Shown piece after piece: positions 1 to 7,168 of a stretch of DNA of 12,519 nucleotides. The notes under the pieces are model-generated. The model was not told where the DNA came from, searched no databases, and worked only from the letters and a program-made list of their open reading frames with translations. The stretch is taken from contig CAIYQV010000260.1 of NCBI GenBank assembly GCA_903928365.1, positions 1 through 12,519 on the forward strand, read 5' to 3'. Every line of letters starts with the position of its first letter. Position 1 is the first letter of the stretch. This DNA is from an uncultured Flavobacteriia bacterium (lineage in GTDB: Bacteria; Bacteroidota; Bacteroidia; Flavobacteriales_D; Crocinitomicaceae). Made by a program: the position numbers and the translations under genes.

Positions 1-888
1 AAAGACCTCTTGAATAAATTGTCATTTTCTGCATCCGCAAAGGATCTTTTTTACCGCTTTCAGAAATTCAGTTACAATGGCCATCGCTATCCTGTTGACC
101 GTGGTTACGCCTTTGAGCAACAACTTAATGAGAATACAGGAGGAGTTTTGGATCACCCTTTAGGCTATTATGCTTTGCCTGAAAAGCGAGCTGAGATTCC
201 TTTGATGATCCTTACACCTACTATCGTCAATGATGGCCGAAGACTCTACATATCATCTCAATCATTGCGATTCATGACCGAAACACAACCAGTGAACAGC
301 GAGATTCACACCTCTTTTGAAAACATTGATTACCAAACCTTTTTTGAGGAGAATGACCCTCAGGATCTTCGCTTTACGAGTGCACTTCGCACCTCCGCAA
401 CCTTTCCCTTCATTATGCCGATGGTCACTTTACCTACAAGTCCGGAGATGCAGTTGATGGATGCAGGACTTAGAGATAATTATGGGATAAAAACCGCCTT
501 AAATTACCTTTACGCTAATCAGGAATGGATCAAGGAAAATACTTCAGGTGTCATTCTTCTTTCGATCAGGGACACAAAAAAATTACTGAAGAATGAATAT
601 TATCATCACATCTCGCTAACAGATAAGCTTACCCTACCTTTCGGGAATATGTATAACAACTTCCCGCGCACCCAGGATTTCGATCAGGAACAATATTTAA
701 AAATGGCCTTGACTTCCTTCAGTGTACCCGTTAATCTTGTCACTTTTAATTTACGGGAAAACCAGAAGGACAAGATTTCTTTATCCTGGCACCTCACTCA
801 ACAGGAAAAAAATAAAATTAAGAATGCGCTTAATAGCCGCAGAAATCAAAAAGCCCTGAAGAAACTTCAAGGACTTTTAAACGAGTAG
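1..888 (+). CDS. Patatin-like phospholipase family protein, C-terminal part (5' truncated)
   Basis: The reading frame is open to the first base of the window, so the gene starts upstream; the TTG at position 10 is only an internal codon. About 295 residues are visible. The segment RFTSALRTSATFPFIMP, followed by MDAGLRDNYG, is typical of the C-terminal half of the catalytic domain in Bacteroidota patatin-like proteins. The Asp of the DAG motif (codon 460-462) would be the aspartate of the Ser-Asp dyad. The nucleophile motif GxSxG lies outside the window and cannot be checked. Patatin-fold proteins are acyl hydrolases acting on lipids, but the substrate here is unknown. About 140 residues follow the Asp motif. 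The stop codon at 886-888 faces the lipoprotein gene on the other strand, with an 11-base gap. Family assignment is fairly secure; activity is inferred. Confidence 0.8.
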   Translation, partial: KDLLNKLSFSASAKDLFYRFQKFSYNGHRYPVDRGYAFEQQLNENTGGVLDHPLGYYALPEKRAEIPLMILTPTIVNDGRRLYISSQSLRFMTETQPVNSEIHTSFENIDYQTFFEENDPQDLRFTSALRTSATFPFIMPMVTLPTSPEMQLMDAGLRDNYGIKTALNYLYANQEWIKENTSGVILLSIRDTKKLLKNEYYHHISLTDKLTLPFGNMYNNFPRTQDFDQEQYLKMALTSFSVPVNLVTFNLRENQKDKISLSWHLTQQEKNKIKNALNSRRNQKALKKLQGLLNE

Positions 889-899
889 GTTAAAATTAC

Positions 900-1211
900 C
901 TATTTCAATTTTTTAACGTTATCTACTGACACCACACGATCCACAGAACATCCTGCAGGCTGCATCGCGCGACTTGGAAGAGATGTAAAAGATAACAGCA
1001 ACCCCTCTTTTTTAAACTCGTCAGAAAGATTCACAGGATATACGTTCAGTTCTGATCCGTTCTCCGTGATGGTGATCACCACACCACATTCTTTACTAAT
1101 ATGAACCATTCCTTTTTGAAAAGGTGCATCTGCATTAGAAGCATCTGCATTTTTACTTGATTTACATGCTATCAAAGAGCTTGCTATTAGTATAAGATAA
1201 ATTGTTTTCAT
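900..1211 (-). CDS. Small predicted lipoprotein (103 aa)
   Basis: The start at 1211 is chosen because it gives a clean type II signal peptide: a hydrophobic stretch followed by LIAC with the lipidated Cys at residue 16. The in-frame extension to 1373 would run through a strong terminator hairpin and add a non-signal sequence. The mature part of about 88 residues has two further cysteines (42 and 88), which could form a disulfide in the envelope. The layout (ECGVVITI, then a stretch resembling 'PVNLSDEFKKEGL', then 'MQPAGC' and a closing beta strand) resembles short lipoproteins common in Bacteroidota genomes that have no known function. The residues after the Cys (KSSKN) are not the acidic pattern of surface-exported Bacteroidota lipoproteins, so a periplasmic location is the simpler guess. 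It is convergent with the patatin-like gene. I cannot assign a role. Confidence 0.72.
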   Translation of the reverse strand: MKTIYLILIASSLIACKSSKNADASNADAPFQKGMVHISKECGVVITITENGSELNVYPVNLSDEFKKEGLLLSFTSLPSRAMQPAGCSVDRVVSVDNVKKLK

Positions 1212-1277
1212 TGGTATCGTTTTTTTTTGTTGCGTTCGAAATACTGTGCCAATATGAGAAAAATCTTTCAAAAAAAA

Positions 1278-1297
1278 GAGGCTTCCGAAGAAGCCTC
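1278..1297 (-). terminator. Strong intrinsic terminator with UUCG loop (possibly bidirectional)
   Basis: A perfect 8-bp stem (GAGGCTTC paired with GAAGCCTC) closes a 4-base loop. Read on the minus strand the loop is TTCG closed by C-G, the very stable UUCG tetraloop, and it is followed by seven T residues. On the plus strand the hairpin is followed by a shorter T-rich run (CCTTTTTCTTT), so it may act in both directions. No gene on either strand ends immediately before it. Confidence 0.8.
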
Positions 1298-1379
1298 CCT
1301 TTTTCTTTAACCTGTAGATGTTAAAAAATTGATCCGTTCTTACTTTAACGCTAAACATATGTAAAGGTTTCACTTTTAG

Positions 1380-1391
1380 CTGAAATTTCAG
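1380..1391. repeat. 12-base perfect palindrome, possible operator
   Basis: CTGAAATTTCAG is fully self-complementary. It lies 78 to 89 bases upstream of the SirB1-like start codon. A second inverted repeat, TTTTCA-CCT-TGAAAA, lies at 1402-1416, and another TTTCA half-site at 1368-1372. Together they form a cluster of TTTCA/TGAAA half-sites that could bind a dimeric regulator. No binding protein can be named from the sequence. Confidence 0.35.
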
Positions 1392-1455
1392 GGAATTAAC
1401 ATTTTCACCTTGAAAAGAAGAACAAACTGTCTCATAAAAGGAAGAAGGTCTACCC

Positions 1456-1463
1456 TACATTTG
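1456..1463 (+). promoter_or_regulatory. Bacteroidota-type -7 promoter box (TACATTTG)
   Basis: The box matches the TAnnTTTG consensus exactly and ends 5 bases before the ATG at 1469. I do not see a good -33 TTG element at the expected spacing. The position predicts transcription starting at or next to the start codon, giving a leaderless mRNA. Confidence 0.5.
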
Positions 1464-1468
1464 TTTCG

Positions 1469-2344
1469 ATGAAGGATGAAAAATCTATTCTGGCACTTAT
1501 TCAACTGATCGATGATCCGGATGACAGTGTGTTTGAACATGTAAGAGACAAATTACTTTCTTATGGTTCAACTGTAATCCCGTATCTTGAAAATTCATGG
1601 GAAGACGATCATTTTGGGCTGATCTTCCAGGGACGTGTAGAACAGATCATCCATGAAATACAATTCGAGGAGGTAAAACACGAATTGGCATTGTGGTATG
1701 GAACACCAGATAAAGACCTCGTTCGCGGGGCTATCATTGTTGCTAAATACCAGTATCCCGGACTGCAAGAAGAACTCATACTTGAAGGTATTCAGCAAAT
1801 ACGAAAGGATGTATGGTTGGAACTAAACAACAAGCAAACTGCTTTCGAGAAGATCAAGATCTTTAATAAGATTTTCTTCGGTACCCACAATTTTCACGGA
1901 GATGCCAAACATTACTATTCTCCGATGAACTCCTACATCAATACCGTAATGGAATCGCGCAAAGGAAATCCGCTTAGCTTAGCGCTTATTTATAGTATCG
2001 TTGCACAATCGCTTGATATTCCAGTGTTCGGTGTTAACCTTCCGAATCATTTCATTCTTGCTTATATGGATGAGAATGGATCTGGTTCTTTTTTACCGGA
2101 TAAGAATGAATACGGCGTTCTGTTCTATATCAATCCTTTTTCGAAAGGAAGCATCTTAGATGCCAACGCGATTAAGGAATTTTTGGATGGTCACCGTCTA
2201 ACCTACAAACGAGAGTTCTTCGAACCATGTTCAAACAGCGCTGTTTTAAGAAGAATGCTAACCAACCTCATCGCTTCTTTTCAACAAGTTGGGAATCTGG
2301 AGAAGGTAAATGAACTGACCGAATTGCGCAAATTGATCAGCTGA
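1469..2344 (+). CDS. SirB1-like transglutaminase-fold protein (Transglut_core2)
   Basis: The 291-residue protein has a helical N-terminal part (about 1-130) beginning with a DDPDDSVFEHVRDKLL pattern that looks HEAT-like. The SirB1/Transglut_core2 core follows at about 135-245. Its hallmark is KGNPLSLALIY (165-175) followed by LPNHFIL (191-197), which aligns with the 'TGNPISLALVY' and 'PGHFLV' segments of E. coli SirB1. The position where true transglutaminases carry the catalytic Cys has no Cys here, although His194 is kept, so transglutaminase activity is doubtful. The molecular role of this family in Bacteroidota is not established. The start is supported by the family-typical N-terminus and the adjacent -7 box. 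The gene ends directly against dnaE on the opposite strand. Family confidence is high; function is unknown. Confidence 0.85.
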   Translation: MKDEKSILALIQLIDDPDDSVFEHVRDKLLSYGSTVIPYLENSWEDDHFGLIFQGRVEQIIHEIQFEEVKHELALWYGTPDKDLVRGAIIVAKYQYPGLQEELILEGIQQIRKDVWLELNNKQTAFEKIKIFNKIFFGTHNFHGDAKHYYSPMNSYINTVMESRKGNPLSLALIYSIVAQSLDIPVFGVNLPNHFILAYMDENGSGSFLPDKNEYGVLFYINPFSKGSILDANAIKEFLDGHRLTYKREFFEPCSNSAVLRRMLTNLIASFQQVGNLEKVNELTELRKLIS

Positions 2345-5300
2345 TCACCTGATATCAAAGACGATATTCATTCGCTTTAATTCACTAAAAACCGTGTTAT
2401 TCGGATCAATCTTAACGGTTTTCGAATTCAGATGAACCTCAATTCCGTCCAATGCGTCTATTACCGAAAAATGCAACTGACATTTACCCGTGTTTTCCAT
2501 GAAAAGTTTATTCAGATCCATGATCGTTGCGTGATCCAGATTCTTAGCAGGTAATTTCAAGTGAATGCTATTGGCTTTTTGTTCTTTTAAATTCTGAAGT
2601 AGGTCGATCGAATGAATGACAAATTCCAGTTCACTGCGTCGAGGTGGTAATTCAATCCTGCCCTTAAGCGAAACGAATGTTCCCGGATTCATGAAATGCT
2701 TGTATTTGAGGAAATTTTCCCTCCACAGAAATAATTTATAGGAATCATTGTAATCCTCAATTTGAATCGTACCGAATGGATCACCATTTCGCGTGGTACG
2801 GTGCTCTGCTTCAGTGATAATGGCCGCGATGGTCAAATCCTTTCCTTTGTGTTGTTCCATCTCATTGAGCATAGAAACACGACCATTACAGAAGGATTCG
2901 ATCTCTACCCGAAAATCATCTAATGGGTGTCCTGAAATGAAGATCCCGATTACTTCCTTTTCTTTATTGAGTTTGTAAATACTTCCCCATTCTTCTGATT
3001 TTGGCACTTCTGGTTCCGGGACGATAACCTTCTGACCTTCTTCCCTTTCGAACAAATCCCCTTGAGGAGAATCCTTTTCTTCCTGGTATTTACCTCCATA
3101 TTTGATGGCATTTTCTAGAAACACCTTTCCAGAGGTATCCTCTTTGAAATACTGTGCTCGATGAACTCCCTTGAATGAATCAAAACCACCTGCATAAGCC
3201 AAACTCTCGAAGGCTTTCTTGTTGCACAAACGCAAATTGAGTCGGCGCGTCATGTCAAAAATCGAGTTAAACGCTCCATTCTCTCCGCGTTCAAGAATGA
3301 TAGCATCCACAGGACCACTTCCCAAACCTTTGATTGCTCCTAAACCAAAGCGAACAGCTCCTTCCTTGTTTACTGTAAACTGGTAGTTCGACTCGTTCAC
3401 ATCAGGCCCCAATACAGGTAGTCCCATGCGCTTACATTCTTCCATGAAAAAGGATACCTGTTTGATATCATTCATATTGTTCGAAAGCACGGAAGCCATG
3501 TATTCTGCCGGGTAATTGGCTTTTAAATAGGCTGTCTGATACGCAATCCATGCATAACACGTAGAGTGCGACTTGTTGAAGGCATAAGATGCAAAAGCTT
3601 CCCAATCACGCCATATTTTCTCCAGTTTTTCAGCATTATGACCTTTCTCTGACCCACGCTCAATGAATGCAGGCTTCATTTTGTCGAGAACATCCTTTTG
3701 TTTCTTACCCATCGCCTTACGAAGGGTATCGGCCTCACCTTTTGTAAATCCTGCCAATTTCTGAGAAAGCAACATTACCTGCTCCTGATACACCGTAATT
3801 CCATACGTTTCCTTCAGGTATTCTTCGCAATCATCGAGATCATAAACGATCGGCTCCTCCCCATGTTTACGCTTAATGAAGGACGGGATGTATTCAAGTG
3901 GTCCAGGACGATAGAGTGCGTTCATCGCAATGAGATCTGCAAAAACCGTTGGTTTCAGTTCACGCATGTATTTCTGCATCCCTGCAGATTCGTATTGGAA
4001 TATCCCAACCGTTTCTCCGCGCTGGAAAAGTTCATAGGTTTTCTCATCATCGATAGGAAATGCATCCGGATCCAGATCTAATCCTTTTGTCAGCTTCACA
4101 TTCCGTACGGCATCCTTGATCAATGTCAACGTCTTGAGTCCAAGGAAGTCCATTTTAAGCAGTCCAGCGGATTCCGCTACGGAGTTGTCATATTGCGTGC
4201 AGAACATCTCTGAATCTTTGGCCGTTGCAACCGGAACAAAATTGGTAATATCATCGGGTGTAATAATCACACCACAGGCATGGATCCCGGTATTACGAAC
4301 AGAACCTTCCAATTGAACCGCTTGTTTCACCACTTTGGCTTCCAGGTTATTTCCTTCAGCGATTGCTTTTAATTGCTTTGCTTTGGTAATGTCGTCCTGA
4401 TTGTTTTTCAGTTTATCAGCCAGTTCAGGATCACTCATCTTAAACAATTTGGCCAGCGAAATATCCGGAACCAACTTCGCAATACGGTCTGCGTCGGGCA
4501 AAGGAAGATCAAGTACCCTGGCCGTATCCCTGATGGAGGATTTCGCCGCCATGGTACCATAGGTAATGATCTGTGCCACCTGATTAGATCCATATTTATT
4601 GATCACCCAATCAATCACGCGACCTCTTCCCTCATCATCAAAATCGATATCGATATCGGGCATGGACACCCTGTCAGGATTAAGGAAACGCTCGAAGAGC
4701 AAATCGTACTCAATAGGATCCACATTCGTGATTCCAATACAATACGCCACCGCAGATCCAGCAGCAGACCCCCTACCGGGACCTACTGAAACCCCCATAT
4801 CACGAGCTGCCTGACAAAAATCCTGTACAATTAGAAAGTATCCAGGATATCCTGTTTTTTCTATGGTCGCCAACTCAAAATCCAAGCGTTCCTTAATATC
4901 CTCTGTAATTTCATTATACCTGCGCTTTGCTCCTTCATAGGTTAAAAACTTCAGGTAATTATTCTCCCCCCTTTTTCCTCCGTCTTCCTCATCCATTGGG
5001 TCCTGAAACTCTGATGGAATATCAAAAGCAGGGAGTAACACCTCTCTGGCCAGACCATAAGGCTCACATTTCGCAATGATCTCACTAATGGATTCGATCG
5101 CCTCCGGTAGATCTGCAAACAAACGCTTCATCTCTTCAGAGGACTTGAAATAATATTCCTCATTATCTAATCCATAGCGGTATCCTCTTCCACGTCCTTT
5201 AGGAGTGGAAACAAGTTCACCATCCTTTACACAAAGTAAAACATCGTGCGCCTCTGCGTCCTTTTTATCAAGGTAATAGGTATTATTAGTTGCAACCAGC

Positions 5301-6709
5301 TTGACGCCATGGTTTTCCGAAAAACGAATCAAGGTTTCATTTACGCGATCTTCATTTTCTTGTCCGTGCCGCATGACCTCAAGGTAGAGATCCGCACCAA
5401 ATAATTCTTTCCACCAAATCAACGCTTCTTCAGCTTGCTTTTCTCCTACATTTAGAATCAGCTGAGAGATCTCCCCATATAGATTTCCTGACAAAACGAT
5501 CAGATCAGATGCATATTGCTGAATGACATTTTTGTCGATCCTTGGGACATAATACATCCCTTTGGTGTATGCGATCGAGGCTAGCTTGACCAGATTATGG
5601 TATCCGACCTTGTTCTTTGCAAGAAAAACGACTTGATAGCCATTGTCTTTGTTGCTTTTGTCCTCCAGATTACGGCACACGTTAAACTCGCACCCAATGA
5701 TCGGAAGCAGTTCCTTTTTATCAAACGATTCACCTGAAGCTAAGGCCTTCTCTCGCTCTGCCTTGACGGATTTATTGTAACTACTAACAGCTTTCTCAAA
5801 ATGAAATGCAGCCATCATATTTCCCGTATCGGTCAAAGCGACTGCCGGCATTCCCATTTCCACTGCCTTCGATACCAACCCATTTACATCGATGGTGGAT
5901 TGCAGGATCGAAAACTGTGTGTGATTGTGCAGGTGAGCAAAAGGCAGGTCAGTGGTGACGTTGGTCAAATTCGAAGGCACCTCGACTTTGGAAGACGCTG
6001 CCCGGGATTCCTTCAATTTTCTGCTCTCCTCCTTGAGATTGACATGTTTCAGTCCGGCAAGTGCAATCTCAGCAGTATTGAATTCCTTAAATTCCTCTAA
6101 AAAAGTTTCCCGTTGCTGTAATTGCTCCAAAGTAAAATGCTCTCGTCGAATCAATTCAAAGAAACAACGAGTTGTTGCCTCTACATCGGCAGTTGCGTTA
6201 TGTGCTTCAACGAAAGGTTGATTGAACAAATATTGATGGAGTTCTGTAAGTGTAGGAAGTTTCGGACGTCCTCCTTTGCCTCCAGGTAATTGACATAATT
6301 CGGCTGTATATTCAGTACAGGTGTCCAGTACGGGCAAAGAATGTAACAAGTTTTCCTGACCAAGACGCACAAATTCACATCCCGCTACATTCAAGTCAAA
6401 ATTGAGATTTTGCCCAACTAAAAACGTTGCTTTGGAAAGTGCTTTGTTAAACAAATGAAATACATCCTCGAGCGAATCGCCTCCTATCTGGGCCAATTCA
6501 GTTGAAATACCGTGCACTTTTTCAGCATCAAAAGGAATATCAAATCCGTCGGGTCGAATAAGGAAATCCTTGTGCTCTATGAGCCTTCCCATTTCATCAT
6601 GTAACTGCCATGCAATCTGAACAACCCTCGGCCAGTTTGAAGTATCCGTGTATGGCGCATTCCAATCCCTTGGAAATCCAGTTGTTTCAGTATCAAAAAT
6701 GAGGAACAT
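2345..6709 (-). CDS. dnaE: DNA polymerase III alpha subunit fused to an N-terminal DnaQ-type 3'-5' exonuclease
   Basis: This 1454-residue protein is the replicative polymerase, about 250-300 residues longer than a standard DnaE. Residues 1-190 are a DEDDh exonuclease: Asp6 and Glu8 (DTET), Asp105 (NFD), and His170 with Asp175. After a charged linker (about 195-253) the PHP domain starts at FAHLHNHTQFS (257-267). The polymerase palm follows with VGPGRGSAAGS (642-652), the catalytic pair Asp685/Asp687 in PDIDIDF, and Asp854 in KMDFLGLKT. The finger region includes NALYRPGPLEY (930-940). Helix-hairpin-helix sequence lies near 1122-1145, a beta-clamp binding motif QGDLF at 1216-1220, and an OB fold at roughly 1290-1370. 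It should copy DNA in the Pol III holoenzyme and proofread in cis. Several PHP metal ligands are replaced (T295, Q359, N476, Y478). It differs from PolC, where the exonuclease is inserted inside the PHP domain. No frameshift is visible. Confidence 0.97.
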   Translation of the reverse strand: MFLIFDTETTGFPRDWNAPYTDTSNWPRVVQIAWQLHDEMGRLIEHKDFLIRPDGFDIPFDAEKVHGISTELAQIGGDSLEDVFHLFNKALSKATFLVGQNLNFDLNVAGCEFVRLGQENLLHSLPVLDTCTEYTAELCQLPGGKGGRPKLPTLTELHQYLFNQPFVEAHNATADVEATTRCFFELIRREHFTLEQLQQRETFLEEFKEFNTAEIALAGLKHVNLKEESRKLKESRAASSKVEVPSNLTNVTTDLPFAHLHNHTQFSILQSTIDVNGLVSKAVEMGMPAVALTDTGNMMAAFHFEKAVSSYNKSVKAEREKALASGESFDKKELLPIIGCEFNVCRNLEDKSNKDNGYQVVFLAKNKVGYHNLVKLASIAYTKGMYYVPRIDKNVIQQYASDLIVLSGNLYGEISQLILNVGEKQAEEALIWWKELFGADLYLEVMRHGQENEDRVNETLIRFSENHGVKLVATNNTYYLDKKDAEAHDVLLCVKDGELVSTPKGRGRGYRYGLDNEEYYFKSSEEMKRLFADLPEAIESISEIIAKCEPYGLAREVLLPAFDIPSEFQDPMDEEDGGKRGENNYLKFLTYEGAKRRYNEITEDIKERLDFELATIEKTGYPGYFLIVQDFCQAARDMGVSVGPGRGSAAGSAVAYCIGITNVDPIEYDLLFERFLNPDRVSMPDIDIDFDDEGRGRVIDWVINKYGSNQVAQIITYGTMAAKSSIRDTARVLDLPLPDADRIAKLVPDISLAKLFKMSDPELADKLKNNQDDITKAKQLKAIAEGNNLEAKVVKQAVQLEGSVRNTGIHACGVIITPDDITNFVPVATAKDSEMFCTQYDNSVAESAGLLKMDFLGLKTLTLIKDAVRNVKLTKGLDLDPDAFPIDDEKTYELFQRGETVGIFQYESAGMQKYMRELKPTVFADLIAMNALYRPGPLEYIPSFIKRKHGEEPIVYDLDDCEEYLKETYGITVYQEQVMLLSQKLAGFTKGEADTLRKAMGKKQKDVLDKMKPAFIERGSEKGHNAEKLEKIWRDWEAFASYAFNKSHSTCYAWIAYQTAYLKANYPAEYMASVLSNNMNDIKQVSFFMEECKRMGLPVLGPDVNESNYQFTVNKEGAVRFGLGAIKGLGSGPVDAIILERGENGAFNSIFDMTRRLNLRLCNKKAFESLAYAGGFDSFKGVHRAQYFKEDTSGKVFLENAIKYGGKYQEEKDSPQGDLFEREEGQKVIVPEPEVPKSEEWGSIYKLNKEKEVIGIFISGHPLDDFRVEIESFCNGRVSMLNEMEQHKGKDLTIAAIITEAEHRTTRNGDPFGTIQIEDYNDSYKLFLWRENFLKYKHFMNPGTFVSLKGRIELPPRRSELEFVIHSIDLLQNLKEQKANSIHLKLPAKNLDHATIMDLNKLFMENTGKCQLHFSVIDALDGIEVHLNSKTVKIDPNNTVFSELKRMNIVFDIR

Positions 6710-6729
6710 TGCTCAGAAAAATTGAGCTT

Positions 6730-6761
6730 TAAAGGTAGGTAAAAACGAACTTTTTTCGAAA
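6730..6761 (-). promoter_or_regulatory. Possible dnaE promoter
   Basis: On the minus strand TACCTTTA (6730-6737) matches the -7 consensus TAnnTTTG in all but the last base. A TTTCG element (6757-6761) lies 19 bases upstream, near the expected -33 spacing. The DUF1573 gene next to it has the same TACCTTTA box with a similar element 18 bases upstream. The box lies about 20 bases from the dnaE start. A 5-bp inverted repeat (GCTCA/TGAGC, 6711-6727) sits between box and start codon. Confidence 0.35.
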
Positions 6762-6794
6762 GAATTTTTATTAACAAGCGTAATCACTTGCAAC

Positions 6795-7166
6795 CTATTT
6801 TGGAGCAACAAATACTTTAAATCGGAGTTTTTCCTTTTTACGTTTGGTATTGGTATCCAAATAGATAATTCGATCCTGATAATAGGACTTTCCCTCTGAG
6901 TCGAAGGTAACTCGTATAGTGGTCGTATTCCCTGGCATGATTGGTTCTTTAGGAAGAAAAACTTTCGTGCAAGTACATTCCACCTGGTAGGAACTGATGA
7001 TCAGCGGTTTTTTACCTGTATTCGTTACTTTAAAGGCATGTTCGAGCTGATCCCCTTCTTTAGCATCAGGAAATTTATAGGTAGTTGGTTTAACGAAAAA
7101 TTCCGCCTCCTGTGCAAACAGAAAGGCGGAATTCAATAGAAGTATCAGTATGAGAACTGATCTCAT
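6795..7166 (-). CDS. DUF1573 secreted protein (123 aa)
   Basis: A short signal peptide (residues 1-18, cleavage likely after LFA) is followed by one DUF1573 domain. The family pattern is clear: an FPDAKEGDQLEHAFKVTNTG stretch, then KPLIIS, a Cys-x-Cys pair (Cys64, Cys66 in ECTCTK), then the PKEPI-PG segment and a beta strand typical of ASH-like immunoglobulin folds. The protein should be exported to the periplasm; no activity is known for the family. It starts 2 bases after the stop codon of the upstream DUF1573 gene (7169-7639), so the two are almost certainly co-transcribed. The C-terminal half is more basic (KRKKEK) and divergent from its neighbour. The family call is firm; the function is unknown. 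Confidence 0.87.
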   Translation of the reverse strand: MRSVLILILLLNSAFLFAQEAEFFVKPTTYKFPDAKEGDQLEHAFKVTNTGKKPLIISSYQVECTCTKVFLPKEPIMPGNTTTIRVTFDSEGKSYYQDRIIYLDTNTKRKKEKLRFKVFVAPK

Positions 7167-7168
7167 TC

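Larger units (their letters stand above)
1212..1468. other. Intergenic region between divergent genes
   Basis: This 257-base gap separates the lipoprotein start (1211, minus) from the SirB1-like gene start (1469, plus). It holds a strong hairpin terminator at 1278-1297, a 12-base palindrome at 1380-1391, a second inverted repeat at 1402-1416, and a -7 promoter box at 1456-1463. I found no convincing protein-coding ORF or tRNA in it. The stretch from about 1298 to 1350 on the minus strand may be a small RNA ending at the terminator. Confidence 0.6.

Noticed and set aside
886..912. Terminator between the patatin-like gene and the lipoprotein gene
   Set aside because: TAGGT/ACCTA makes only a 5-bp stem and overlaps the lipoprotein stop codon; the following T-run is interrupted.
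1253..1309. An 18-codon plus-strand ORF starting at the ATG at 1253 and running through the terminator hairpin, as a possible leader peptide
   Set aside because: No promoter box in front of it, no repeated regulatory codons, and the downstream gene starts far beyond at 1469 with its own promoter box.
1212..1373. N-terminal extension of the small lipoprotein frame to 1373
   Set aside because: It would run through the UUCG terminator hairpin and hide the signal peptide; the internal Met at 1211 gives a normal lipoprotein start.
3698..4814. Several open frames on the plus strand inside dnaE
   Set aside because: They are antisense shadows of a strongly conserved polymerase gene, with no recognisable domains or promoter boxes.
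6784..6794. Hairpin after the 123-residue DUF1573 gene as terminator
   Set aside because: Only a 4-bp stem with an 8-base loop could be drawn, too weak to call.
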